Below, piece by piece: positions 1-8,680 of a DNA stretch of 64,000 nucleotides. Below the pieces are notes generated by a model that worked only from the letters and a program-made list of their open reading frames with translations, did no database searches and was not told the origin of the DNA. Origin of the DNA: Pikeienuella litoralis (lineage in GTDB: Bacteria; Pseudomonadota; Alphaproteobacteria; Rhodobacterales; Rhodobacteraceae); the NCBI RefSeq assembly GCF_037646705.1, contig NZ_JBBHER010000005.1:124001-188000 (forward strand). Reading direction: 5' to 3'. Within the stretch, counting starts at the first letter, position 1; each line of letters begins with the position of its first letter. Position numbers and translations under genes: made by a program.

Positions 1-1
1 G

Positions 2-1114
2 ATCATCTGGCTCACCATGTTGCTTTTCACGGTGGCCGTAAGCTGGGCCTGGGCCGCGCGGCTCGATGAGGTGACCACCGCCGAAGGGCAGGTGATCCCG
101 ATTCGGCAGGAGCAGGTCGTCCAGTCGCTCGAAGGTGGCTTGCTGCGCGAACTGAGAGTGCGTTCTGACGAGATTGTCGAGGCCGGCGAGGTGCTTGCCC
201 GGCTTGACCCTACGGGGACGGAGGCGAGCGTCGATGAGACCGAGGCTCAGCTTCAGGCCCGTCAGGCGCGGATCGCCCGGCTAACCGCCGAGATCACCGA
301 TCAGGCGTTGCAGTTTCCCGAAACCCTGGTGGCCCAGAGGGAGCTGATCGCCACGGAGAGGGCGCTTTATGACGCGCGTCGCGACAGTCTGGCGAAGACG
401 CTTTCGTTGGTTCGGGACTCGCGGGCTCTTCTGGAGGAAGAACTTCAGGCCATGACCCGGCTCTCTTCATTGGGGGCTTCATCGCGAATGGATGCGGTGA
501 GACTTCAGCGCCAGATGGTCGACTTGAACATGAAAGAGGCCGAGATCCGGCATGATTATTATGTCACCGCAAATGAGGAGCTGGCCAAGACCAAGGCTGA
601 GGCCGAGGCTCTGGCCGCGGAGTTGCGTGGCGGGAAGGATCGTCTCGAACGGCTGACCTTGCGCTCGCCGGTGCGCGGCATCGTGAAGGATATCGCCGTG
701 ACCACGGTTGGTGGGGTCGTCGCTCCGAATGGGGAGCTGATGACGATCGTGCCGCTCGATGAGGAACTCCTTGTGGAAGCCAGAGTTCACCCTCGGGATA
801 TCGCCTTCATTCGCCCGGAGATGCGCGCCACGGTCAAGGTGACGGCCTATGATCACGCGATCTACGGGACGCTGGAGGGCGAGGTCAGGTCGATTTCACC
901 GGATTCCATCCGTGACGAGACGGATCCACAGAAGCGCTACTATCGCGTCTTTGTGCGGAGCGACGCCTTTGAGCTGACAAACAAGGCGGGAAGAAAATTC
1001 GCCGTCACGCCGGGCATGGTGGCCACGGTCGATATCCATACCGGCTCCAAGACCGTGTTGGAGTATCTTGTGAAACCCTTCAATCGGGCGGCCGAAGCCA
1101 TGCGCGAACGCTAG
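2..1114 (+). CDS. HlyD-family type I secretion periplasmic adaptor (5' truncated)
   Basis: Membrane-fusion adaptor that would link an inner-membrane ABC exporter to an outer-membrane TolC-type channel. The frame is open to the left edge: codons before the ATG at 17 continue a hydrophobic segment (IIWLTMLLFTVAVSWAWA), so that ATG is probably internal and the N-terminus is missing. After the membrane helix comes the first half of the lipoyl/barrel-sandwich domain (GQVIPIRQEQVVQSLEGG, LARLDPTG), then a long charged helical region, the second half (LTLRSPVRGIVKDI) and a beta-barrel with the family motif TAYDHAIYGTLEGEV. The ABC ATPase/permease is expected just outside the window. The next gene starts 6 bp after the stop, so the two are almost certainly co-transcribed. 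The family call is secure; the cargo is unknown. Confidence 0.93.
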   Translation: MIWLTMLLFTVAVSWAWAARLDEVTTAEGQVIPIRQEQVVQSLEGGLLRELRVRSDEIVEAGEVLARLDPTGTEASVDETEAQLQARQARIARLTAEITDQALQFPETLVAQRELIATERALYDARRDSLAKTLSLVRDSRALLEEELQAMTRLSSLGASSRMDAVRLQRQMVDLNMKEAEIRHDYYVTANEELAKTKAEAEALAAELRGGKDRLERLTLRSPVRGIVKDIAVTTVGGVVAPNGELMTIVPLDEELLVEARVHPRDIAFIRPEMRATVKVTAYDHAIYGTLEGEVRSISPDSIRDETDPQKRYYRVFVRSDAFELTNKAGRKFAVTPGMVATVDIHTGSKTVLEYLVKPFNRAAEAMRER

Positions 1115-1120
1115 TCTTTC

Positions 1121-4100
1121 ATGCAAAACCCATCCATCTCCCGCATTCTGGATGAGCTCGGCTCGCGGATCGCGCCGCTGCCAGATCCCTATCCGCGGCA
1201 CATCGTTTTCGTTTCCGGGACCGAGGGCGACAGCCGCGCTCAAGTGCGAACGATCACGGCCTCCAACCTGATAGACCTGCGTGAGAAGCTGGAGGGAGGG
1301 GAGCTCGCCCGCTTGCTCGCCGCCCGTCATGTTCGGTTGGATTGGGTGACGGATGTGCGCGCTCTCTCCTTTCGCGCCTACAAGGAAGCGTTGCGAAAGG
1401 TGAAGCGAAACTATAGCCGAAAAGGGGTGTCGCTGGACGCCAGCTTCCGGCAGGCGGTGACCGAGGGAGAATTGAACGGCGGCGCGTTGCTCTATAAAGG
1501 CTCGCGGGCGCCCCATTGCGAAATCAACCTCAACAATTTCGAGATTTACTGGCGGCGCCGGTTTGGCGCGTCATTTTCACTTCCGCAAGACGGTGATGAC
1601 ATTTTCCTGTTCCAGTCGGAGGGGCTGTTTCAGGATCGCGACAGCGGCGTTCTTCACCCGCTCATGCCGTCGGGCCGCAATGGCGGGCGCCGCGTCTTCG
1701 ACGTCAACCAGCCCGAAAATCTCGATCTCCTGATACGTGAAAGCGCCGCCTATCTGGCCGCTCAGGTCAAGGAGGACGGGATGTTCCACTATGGCTGGCG
1801 CCCAAGCTTCGATCGTCCGATCGATCATTACAACACGTTGCGCCACGCCAGCAGCACCTACGCGCTTTGCGAAGCCCATGGCGTGCTGCAAGACGGCGCC
1901 ATACGGGCGGCCATCGAACGGTCTCTGAAGAAGATTTCAAAAACTCTGGTCAAACACACCATCGGACGGGCCGGGTCGGCGGCTTATCTGATGGACGCGG
2001 GCGGGGAGGTCAAACTCGGCGGAAACGCAGTCGCCATTCTGGCGCTCTGCAAATTTGTCGAGGTGACGGGGGACACGCGTTGGCTGGATCTGGCGCGGCG
2101 CCTGGGAAACGGACTCGTATCGATGCAACGCGAGGATGGCGGGTTCCATCATATCCTGGATTCCGAGACCCTGACGCCGAAGGAGGAGTTTCGCACCGTC
2201 TATTATGATGGGGAGGCGGCGTTTGGGCTCATGCGCCTCTATGGAGCGACTGGCGAACAGCGCTGGCTCGACGCGGCCCGTCGCGCCGTCGATCATTTCA
2301 TATCCAGGGAGTACTGGCGCCACCACGATCACTGGTTGGCCTATTGCGTCAATGAACTCTCGAGGCATCGCTGCGACAAGCGGTATGTCCGTTTCGGAAT
2401 CCGCAACATCGAGGGGTATCTCGACTTCATTCGAGATCGCATCACCACCTTTCCGACGCTGCTGGAACTGTGTTGCGCGACGCGCCTTCTGGTGCGCAGA
2501 GCACTGGAGGATCCGACGCTGGTTCCGGTCGTCGATCGGCTGGACCTGACCGCTTTTAAGGAGGCCATGGAAGCCCGGGCGCAATATCTGACGAACGGGT
2601 TCTTTTTTCCGGAAGTCGCAATGCACTTTCGAAATCCCGCCCGAATACTGGGAAGCTTTTTCATTCGACACCACGGATTTCGGGTGCGCATTGACGATGT
2701 GGAGCATTATCTTTCCGGCCTGATCGCCTATCGCGCCTATCTCGAAGAACGGAGCGAGTTTTCTGAAATCTGCAAGCGGCAAAGACTGCGCCTGAAGCCT
2801 GAGGAAAAGCGAATAGATTGGAAATCAACCGATATTCTGGACCTTCTGGAGGATGCGAAATGGCTCCGCCCGCCGGATTCTCCGATCGAGGTCAACGGCG
2901 TTTCTCTCTATGCGCCCAGCATGAACGAGGACGATATCGTTTTTGTCCGACAGAAAGAAGGCGATATGGGCGTCGCGCCGTGGCAGTTGGAGACAATCGG
3001 CGATACGCCGCGCATCGCGATCGTGAGCGCCGATTGCGGCGCCCCGATAAGGGCCGACGCTGTCTTGCAGGTCCCTGATATGCAGGAGGCTTTGCTCTCC
3101 CTCGCGACGAGCGCTCGAGATCACCTTTCCGGCCCGGTCATCGGCGTCACCGGCAGCGCCGGCAAGACCAGCGTGACGTCCATGATCGCACATTGTCTCG
3201 ACGAGGTGGGAAAGGTTCACAGCACGCGCTTCAGCGCGAACATGCTCCGCGGCATCGCCTGGAATCTCTGCTGCGCGCCGCATGATACAGAATACTGCGT
3301 CCTGGAAATGGCCATCGGGCAGATGAAGAGAAACACCCGTCTGGTGCGGCCGGACATCGCCGTCTTCACCAACATCCACCCGGCGCATCTGATCTATCAC
3401 AAGAACATGTCCACCATCGCGAAGAAGAAGGCTGCGATCTTCGCCGCGATGCCGGAACACGGGGTCGCCATCCTGAATCGTGACATGAACGAATACAAAA
3501 TTGTCGAGGAGGCGGCCGGAAGGAAAGGGCTCCGAATCGTAACCTACGGGTGGACCGATACGTCGGACATCCATCCCGCCTCATCCGATACGTCGTCAGC
3601 CCGGAAGGTCGCACTGGAAGTTTTTGGCGAACGCCACATTGCGCCCATCGTTGGAGCGGGGCGCTCCGCGGTCGAGAACACGATGGCCATCGTGGCCGTG
3701 TTACATGTTTTGAACCAACCGATCGCCCCTACCGTCGGACGGCTCGCGACTTTCGCCAGAACAGTCGGTCGTGGCCAGATCATCGATTTGGCGACCTCGG
3801 GAGGCTCTGCGGAAATCATCGACCATTCCTATAATGCGAATCCAGCGTCGATGCGCGCGGCGCTGGACGAGTTTTTTGCGACGCCTTGCAGGGGGAGGCG
3901 CGTCATCATTCTCGGCGACATGGCGGAACTCGGCGAGGACAGTCGATTGGCGCATATCGAGTTGCTCGGATTTCTAAAGGAGCAATCGATGGATTCCGTC
4001 TATCTTGTCGGCGATGAGTTCAAGGCGTGTATGCCTGATGTTCAGGACGATGGCAGGTTCCGGTTCACCACCGTCGGCGACCTCGACGGGATCCTGCTCG

Positions 4101-4204
4101 GGGAGGCGGATGCGGGTGATGTCTTTCTCGTCAAAGGCTCCAAAAGCACGGGCCTGTTTTCATATCTTGAAAAGTTCAGAACGCTCTCGCCGAGCGTTCA
4201 CTGA
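1121..4204 (+). CDS. Fusion protein: unknown N-domain, helical-toroid-like region, C-terminal MurF-like ligase
   Basis: 1027 residues in one uninterrupted frame. Residues about 1-190 match nothing I recognise. Residues about 195-545 are helical, with recurring patterns (YNTLRHASSTYAL, REDGGFHHI, DGEAAFGLMRLYG) that look like an alpha/alpha toroid, as in six-hairpin glycosidases or terpene-cyclase-like folds; this is inference. Residues about 580-1027 form a full Mur ligase of MurF type: P-loop GVTGSAGKTS near 675, EMAIGQ near 728, TNIHPAHL near 750, AKKKAAIF (lysine at the carbamylated position) near 767, DHSYNANP near 900 and LGDMAELG near 931. Mur ligases join an amino acid or peptide to a carboxylate using ATP. 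A housekeeping MurF is only about 450-480 residues and sits in the dcw cluster, so this is probably a dedicated paralogue. The start is the only ATG near the hlyD stop and has no clear Shine-Dalgarno, suggesting translational coupling. It may modify or build the exported product. Confidence 0.85.
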   Translation: MQNPSISRILDELGSRIAPLPDPYPRHIVFVSGTEGDSRAQVRTITASNLIDLREKLEGGELARLLAARHVRLDWVTDVRALSFRAYKEALRKVKRNYSRKGVSLDASFRQAVTEGELNGGALLYKGSRAPHCEINLNNFEIYWRRRFGASFSLPQDGDDIFLFQSEGLFQDRDSGVLHPLMPSGRNGGRRVFDVNQPENLDLLIRESAAYLAAQVKEDGMFHYGWRPSFDRPIDHYNTLRHASSTYALCEAHGVLQDGAIRAAIERSLKKISKTLVKHTIGRAGSAAYLMDAGGEVKLGGNAVAILALCKFVEVTGDTRWLDLARRLGNGLVSMQREDGGFHHILDSETLTPKEEFRTVYYDGEAAFGLMRLYGATGEQRWLDAARRAVDHFISREYWRHHDHWLAYCVNELSRHRCDKRYVRFGIRNIEGYLDFIRDRITTFPTLLELCCATRLLVRRALEDPTLVPVVDRLDLTAFKEAMEARAQYLTNGFFFPEVAMHFRNPARILGSFFIRHHGFRVRIDDVEHYLSGLIAYRAYLEERSEFSEICKRQRLRLKPEEKRIDWKSTDILDLLEDAKWLRPPDSPIEVNGVSLYAPSMNEDDIVFVRQKEGDMGVAPWQLETIGDTPRIAIVSADCGAPIRADAVLQVPDMQEALLSLATSARDHLSGPVIGVTGSAGKTSVTSMIAHCLDEVGKVHSTRFSANMLRGIAWNLCCAPHDTEYCVLEMAIGQMKRNTRLVRPDIAVFTNIHPAHLIYHKNMSTIAKKKAAIFAAMPEHGVAILNRDMNEYKIVEEAAGRKGLRIVTYGWTDTSDIHPASSDTSSARKVALEVFGERHIAPIVGAGRSAVENTMAIVAVLHVLNQPIAPTVGRLATFARTVGRGQIIDLATSGGSAEIIDHSYNANPASMRAALDEFFATPCRGRRVIILGDMAELGEDSRLAHIELLGFLKEQSMDSVYLVGDEFKACMPDVQDDGRFRFTTVGDLDGILLGEADAGDVFLVKGSKSTGLFSYLEKFRTLSPSVH

Positions 4205-4437
4205 TGCGGATGCGTCGCCGGTGACCTGCCTCGCGTGTCAGGGCTGGCGCAGATCCGAGAAGTTCAATTTTGGGAGGACGTGCAGCTTCACCGGTTTTCG
4301 GCGCGCCCGAAAGGGCGGGGGGCCTTGCCTTGTTGAGACTCTGGTCGGAGAAAACGGCCGCGATCCCGGTCGCGGCGCCGCGAGGCGCCACCGCGTCTTG
4401 CGGTCAGGCTCTCAGCGCCGCGCCGCGGTCCCGAACG

Positions 4438-4953
4438 TCACCTCGGATCGGTGATCACCACATAGGTCACGGAAGAGCCGCTATACTGAGGCGCATACCA
4501 ATTTCCTCCGCACTGCTTGTAGCCAACGCCGTCGACCACAATCGTCTGGCAGTTGGGCGGCAGCGTTCTGACGATGGCTCCGATCACCATCGCCGTGGCG
4601 ACGCCGGCCACGAACCCGCCGCCGTTATGGTAATGATGATCCACATCGACATCGATATGGCGCGAACCGTTCACATTCACGTTCCGGTTCACGTTCCGGT
4701 TCCTGTTGGCGTTCACATTTCTGTTCACGTTGGCGTTTCTGTTCACGTTGGCGTTCCTGTGAACATTATGCTGCCCGCTGCTGCGGACATGTCCGCCGCC
4801 GCCCCGGCGCCCGCCGCGCGCCTCCGCTGAATCCGCCGCGAGAGCGAGAACGACAGGCGCTGCAACGGCCAACACGGCCTGCACGCTGGTGGTGATCTGC
4901 GCCGCGGGCAAAATCATCGCCAACGCCGTGACCGAAGAGACAAGAATGCGCAT
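4438..4953 (-). CDS. Secreted Asn/Val/Arg-repeat protein, function unknown
   Basis: 171 residues. A hydrophobic N-terminus ending near AADSAEA looks like a signal peptide or anchor. A Gly/Arg-rich stretch follows, then a low-complexity region of NVNRNANVNR-type repeats (about residues 65-95), a His/Asp stretch (DVDVDHHYHNGG), a short hydrophobic Gly/Ala segment, and a conserved-looking tail with LPPNCQTIVVDGVGYKQCGG and YAPQYSGSSVTYVV. Two Cys in the tail could form a disulfide. A GGAGAT ribosome site sits 7 bases before the ATG. The gene starts 15 bp after the DUF2092 gene stops, so the two form an operon; from memory, similar tails occur beside DUF2092 genes in other proteobacteria. Envelope location is inferred; no biochemical role is known to me. 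Confidence 0.75.
   Translation of the reverse strand: MRILVSSVTALAMILPAAQITTSVQAVLAVAAPVVLALAADSAEARGGRRGGGGHVRSSGQHNVHRNANVNRNANVNRNVNANRNRNVNRNVNVNGSRHIDVDVDHHYHNGGGFVAGVATAMVIGAIVRTLPPNCQTIVVDGVGYKQCGGNWYAPQYSGSSVTYVVITDPR
4667..4766 (-). repeat. Tandem coding repeat (Asn-x-Asn-x-Asn-Arg units)
   Basis: Imperfect repeats of about 18 bases built from GTTCACGTT / GTTCCGGTT variants on the + strand, encoding alternating Val/Ala-Asn-Arg-Asn residues inside the secreted protein gene. The period is a multiple of three, so copy-number change would keep the frame. Confidence 0.7.
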
Positions 4954-4968
4954 AATCTGATCTCCGAT

Positions 4969-5751
4969 TTACTTGTCGGCCTTGTGGGCTTTTGCAGTCG
5001 CGAACGGGATCGGTATCGCGTCCTCGGGCGGCTTGAATGTGAAGCGATTGTCGGCGATCTCCAGCTCCGGCGTGACAGTCACGGTCGCATGGAAGGTCGG
5101 GCGCGCATCGTCCGTCAGGTCGACGATCGAATAGCCGCAGGGCAGTCCTTCTTCAGTGTCTTCGATCCAGATCTGCCAGTCCACATCGGGCTGTCGCAGG
5201 GCGAACTGATCGCAGACCCGGTTTCCGAGCCGCGATCTTCCCAGATACCGGGCCGACGTGATCGCCTCGAAATCGTCGTCGTCCGCGCCCCAGAGGAAGA
5301 GGTCCGCGAGCGGCACCTCGAACTCATATTTCGAAGCGACCTCAGCCACCAACTCGCTCAGAGAGCCATTGTATGGCACTTGCGTGTAATAGCGGAGGAT
5401 CGGGGCCCAGAGCGTCGCGCTCTCCCCATCGAAGTAGAAGATCCTCTCGCGATCCGGTGACGACCGGCTGATCCGCAGGCCATGAGGCGGGGCCGCTTCG
5501 GCGGTAACCTGTTCGATGATCATGGTTTTCTCGCCGGAGTCGAGAACCTCTTCCCAGGCGAGAGTCCCACGAATTGAGAACGCAGGCAGCGCGCGCAATG
5601 TCGCGCCCATGTCCTTCACCGCCTGAACCACATCGGGATCGACGGCCGGCGCCTCGTCGTCCTGGCCGAACGCGGCTCCGGCGAGGAATGTCGCGCCTAT
5701 CGCCACTGTGGCGCTGAACTTCAGGCCGCGCATAACAGAATTTCCGATCAT
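4969..5751 (-). CDS. DUF2092-family secreted protein
   Basis: 260 residues from the ATG at 5751, preceded by GGAAGG about 6 bases upstream; an upstream in-frame start at 5823 has no such site. An N-terminal signal peptide (FSATVAIGATFLAGAAFG) is followed by a lipoprotein-carrier-like beta fold: ALPAFSIRGTLAWEE, ISRSSPDRERIFYFDG, a central LADLFLWG segment, and a C-terminal strand region ending TFKPPEDA. This is the DUF2092 pattern, which I recall as related to LolA/LolB-like folds; the molecular role is unknown. It precedes the repeat protein gene by 15 bp, so both probably act in the periplasm or outer membrane. Confidence 0.8.
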   Translation of the reverse strand: MIGNSVMRGLKFSATVAIGATFLAGAAFGQDDEAPAVDPDVVQAVKDMGATLRALPAFSIRGTLAWEEVLDSGEKTMIIEQVTAEAAPPHGLRISRSSPDRERIFYFDGESATLWAPILRYYTQVPYNGSLSELVAEVASKYEFEVPLADLFLWGADDDDFEAITSARYLGRSRLGNRVCDQFALRQPDVDWQIWIEDTEEGLPCGYSIVDLTDDARPTFHATVTVTPELEIADNRFTFKPPEDAIPIPFATAKAHKADK

Positions 5752-5913
5752 AATCAGCCTTCCAGTTTCAATATATGCGCAAGAGGCGTTTGATATGCTT
5801 GAGTTTTTCACGCCTGTTGTCAATGGCGCAGGAAGAGCCGGCCGCGTGGCGCCCGGCCGAAAGGTCGCTGGCCGATATCGGGCGCGGCGCTTCGCCGAAG
5901 GAGGCCGGCCACG

Positions 5914-6921
5914 CTACTCGCCCTCCGGAGCGAAGACCGTCGCCCAGTCGTCCTTCATGCTGATCACGCGCCAGCCCTTGTCGCCGGCTTCATCCATCAG
6001 GGACTGCGTGAAGGCGCCGAAATGGGTGTCGGCCTCGCCGTTCGCCGGGCCATAGGCGTATTCGCGCGTCGCATCGTCATGGAACACCAGCATCATCAGG
6101 CGCGCGCCGTCGCCCGCGGCGGTCCATTCGAGCATCTGTCGGTCGCCGTCGGAATTGCCGAAGGCGGCGATCGGGCGCTTGCCGATGAACTGGTTGATTG
6201 AGACGGGCTTGCCGCCCTTGTCATTGTTGAAATTGAGCTCCGGCAGACGCAGGAGCGTCGGAGTTCCGTCCACGATCTTGTATTCGGTCTTGATCGACGA
6301 GCCGATCACCTGCTGCGCCGGGACGCCATAGGCGTCCATCGTCACCGGCCGCATGAATTCCACGCCGCCGCCCGAGACGATGTAGGTGGCGAACCCGTTC
6401 CCACGCAGATACTCGAGGAGCTCCACCATGGGTTTGTAGGTGAGTTCGGTGTACGGGCGCTCGAACCGCGGATGCTTGGCGGTCTGAAACCAGTCGGTGA
6501 CGACCTTCTCGAAGCCCCCCGTGCTCATCCCGGCATGAGTGACCATCATCACGTCGATGAGGCCCTTCTCGCCCGCCGCGCCGAGCGCCTTCATGTCGCC
6601 CTCAAGAACGGCCTTGAACGGTTGCTCGTCCTTCCATTCCGGGTGCTTCGGCGCCAGCGCCTTCACGCGGTCCAGCGCGAACGCGAGCTGGGTGTAGATC
6701 GGATGCTCGGTCCAGAGCGTTCCGTCATTGTCGAACGTGGCGATCCGGTCCTCCGGCGCCACATAATCCTTGCTCGAAACATCGGTGACGGTCTCGACGA
6801 ATGTGACGATCGCCGCCTTGGCGTCGCCGTCGTTCCATGACGGCAGGGGGGTGTCCTCAGCCAGCGCTGGAAAGGCGAACGCCAGCGCGGCGGCGGTGAT
6901 CAGGGCGATCCTGGCGCGCAT
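5914..6921 (-). CDS. Secreted HAD-superfamily phosphatase
   Basis: 335 residues. The ATG at 6921 is preceded by GGAGATCAAA; a TTG four codons earlier is less likely. A signal peptide ends near ALAED, so the enzyme is periplasmic. The HAD nucleophile motif is FDNDGTLW with Asp64 and Asp66; motif II is IVSGGG, and GNSDGDRQML is motif IV with the metal-binding aspartates. The cap resembles phosphoserine-phosphatase-like HADs. The reaction is hydrolysis of a phosphate monoester; the substrate is unknown. The gene lies 100 bp downstream of a periplasmic sulfatase on the same strand, and both are exported hydrolases, suggesting joint scavenging of phosphate or sulfate esters, or HAD and sulfatase acting on one substrate. 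Confidence 0.88.
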   Translation of the reverse strand: MRARIALITAAALAFAFPALAEDTPLPSWNDGDAKAAIVTFVETVTDVSSKDYVAPEDRIATFDNDGTLWTEHPIYTQLAFALDRVKALAPKHPEWKDEQPFKAVLEGDMKALGAAGEKGLIDVMMVTHAGMSTGGFEKVVTDWFQTAKHPRFERPYTELTYKPMVELLEYLRGNGFATYIVSGGGVEFMRPVTMDAYGVPAQQVIGSSIKTEYKIVDGTPTLLRLPELNFNNDKGGKPVSINQFIGKRPIAAFGNSDGDRQMLEWTAAGDGARLMMLVFHDDATREYAYGPANGEADTHFGAFTQSLMDEAGDKGWRVISMKDDWATVFAPEGE

Positions 6922-6982
6922 TTTGATCTCCAAGCCTGAATTGTCTCGCAGCCCGGTCCGGGCCGTTCAGAAATCGTGAGGC

Positions 6983-7002
6983 CGGGCCCGTTTCCGGGCC
7001 CG
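6983..7002 (-). other. Perfect GC hairpin between sulfatase and HAD genes
   Basis: CGGGCCCG, loop TTTC, CGGGCCCG. The 8 bp stem has no U-run, so it is more likely an mRNA-stabilising or attenuating hairpin within the operon than an intrinsic terminator. Confidence 0.45.
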
Positions 7003-7021
7003 ACCAGATCGCGACCCGGCG

Positions 7022-8680
7022 TCAGTTGCCGCTCGGCAATCCGAGGGTGAAGCCGTCCTTCGCCAGCGCGTCGCGGACATACTGGAACCGCTGGTACTGG
7101 GTGAGGGTGATCGGCCCGGCGTAGCTGTCGCTCTGCAGCTTGCGCGGCGGATACTCGACATATGTCTTCACCTTGTCGGTGATCGCCGTGGTGGCCGGAA
7201 CCAGCGCCCAGGTGCTTTCCGTGAAGGTCGTCATGAAGATGTCGTAGCGCTCCTGCGGATCCGCGGCGAGGTCGAAGACCTGCGGCACGGTGGCGACATA
7301 GGCTTCCGCGCCCTTCCAGCCGAGGTTGGTGTCGACGGCCAGGCCGCCGGTCTCCTGGCCGTTGTCGCCGCGAAGGTTGAAGACATACTTGTAGTTGCCG
7401 ACGCGCGCGGCGCCGGGGGACAGCTCGTTCTCGGTGTAGTAGAACCACTCGTTGCGCTTGTAGTCGCCTTCGCCGGTCATGATCGGGGTCATGTCGAAGC
7501 TGTCGAAGATGATCGGCTTGTCCTCACGGTCCTTCGTGGGCAGGTCGACGCCGGCGACGGACGCGAAGGTCGCCATCAGGTCGAGCCCGCCGGCGATCGC
7601 ATCGCTACGCGAGTCAGGTTGGATCTTGCCCGGCCAGCGGGCCAGGGCCGGAACGCGGTTGCCGCCTTCGCGCACGGTTCCCTTGGTGCCGCGGAACGGG
7701 GTGTAGCCCGCATCCGGATAGACATCCTGCCAGGCGCCGTTGTCGACGGTGTAGAACACCAGGGTGTTGTCGGCGAGCCCGAGCTCGTCGAGCTTTTTCA
7801 GAACGTTCCCGATCCTTGTGTCCAGCTCGACCACGGAATCCGCATATTTCGATTTCGAGATCGAGGAGTTGATGAAGTCCGGATGCGGCAGGTTCGGCTG
7901 GTGGTTCTTCATGAAGTTGACGTTGATGAAGAACGGCGTGTCCTTGTCCTTGGCGGCGTCTTCGAGAAACTCATAGGCGGTCTCCTGGACATAGGCGTCG
8001 AGGTAGGGAATGCCGACCACGCCCTTTTCAGGCGTATCGACATACTGACCGTTGACCTTGAAGTCTTCCTTGGCCGTCTCGCCAGCGAGGCCGGAGAGCG
8101 ACCCTGTGGTCGACTTCACGAAAATATCGCGCAGGTCGGCCGGCATCTGCGGGAACCATTCCGCATCCGTATAGGTGTAGGCGTTCAGGTGATAAAGGAA
8201 GGCGTTCTTCATCACGTCATAGCCCTGCGCGTTCGGCAGCGCGTAATCCGACTCGCCCAGATGCCATTTGCCGGTGAAATACGTCTTGTATCCGGCGGTT
8301 TTCAGCACCGAGGCCAGCGTCCATTCCGCCGCCGGCAGCCCGCCGCCTTGGCCCTGGAATGCCACCGTGGTCATGCCTGAGCGGTTCGGAATGCGCCCGG
8401 TCTGCATGGCGGCGCGGCCCGGCGTGCAGCTGGGCTGGCCATAGAAATTGGTGAAGAACATGCCGTCTTCGGCGAGCTGGTCGATGTTCGGCGACGGCAT
8501 CCCGCGCGCCTCGCCGCCCATATAGGGGCCAAGATCGCCCCAGCCGGTGTCGTCGGATACGATCAGCAGGATGTTGGGCTTGCTCTCCGCCGCGCTCTTG
8601 TCTTGCGCGAATGCAGGCGCTGACAACGCCGCAAAGCTGACGGCGAAGGCCGGCAGCGTGGTCAGTAATGCGTATCTCAT
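7022..8680 (-). CDS. Periplasmic arylsulfatase, type I (formylglycine)
   Basis: 552 residues. The signal peptide ends at SAPAFAQ. The alkaline-phosphatase-fold N-domain begins PNILLIVSDDTGWGDLG with the metal-binding Asp pair. The sulfatase signature PSCTPGRAAMQTGR places the formylglycine-precursor Cys at residue 85 and Arg at 89. TGKWHLG and the later VFYTVDNGAWQD segment complete the active site. Sulfatases of this kind hydrolyse sulfate esters; the Cys must be oxidised by a formylglycine-generating enzyme, which is not in this window. GAGGAG lies about 9 bases before the ATG. Expected partners are the HAD phosphatase downstream and the small gene 150 bp upstream. Family assignment is firm; the substrate is not known. 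Confidence 0.95.
   Translation of the reverse strand: MRYALLTTLPAFAVSFAALSAPAFAQDKSAAESKPNILLIVSDDTGWGDLGPYMGGEARGMPSPNIDQLAEDGMFFTNFYGQPSCTPGRAAMQTGRIPNRSGMTTVAFQGQGGGLPAAEWTLASVLKTAGYKTYFTGKWHLGESDYALPNAQGYDVMKNAFLYHLNAYTYTDAEWFPQMPADLRDIFVKSTTGSLSGLAGETAKEDFKVNGQYVDTPEKGVVGIPYLDAYVQETAYEFLEDAAKDKDTPFFINVNFMKNHQPNLPHPDFINSSISKSKYADSVVELDTRIGNVLKKLDELGLADNTLVFYTVDNGAWQDVYPDAGYTPFRGTKGTVREGGNRVPALARWPGKIQPDSRSDAIAGGLDLMATFASVAGVDLPTKDREDKPIIFDSFDMTPIMTGEGDYKRNEWFYYTENELSPGAARVGNYKYVFNLRGDNGQETGGLAVDTNLGWKGAEAYVATVPQVFDLAADPQERYDIFMTTFTESTWALVPATTAITDKVKTYVEYPPRKLQSDSYAGPITLTQYQRFQYVRDALAKDGFTLGLPSGN

Noticed and set aside
1121..4204. Possibility that the toroid-MurF protein is two genes joined by a sequencing error
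   Set aside because: The frame is uninterrupted, codon use is even throughout, and the MurF N-domain (about 580-670) connects smoothly; no internal ribosome site stands out.
4667..4766. Tandem repeats considered as a CRISPR-like array
   Set aside because: Units are contiguous without spacers, in frame, and encode a low-complexity protein segment.
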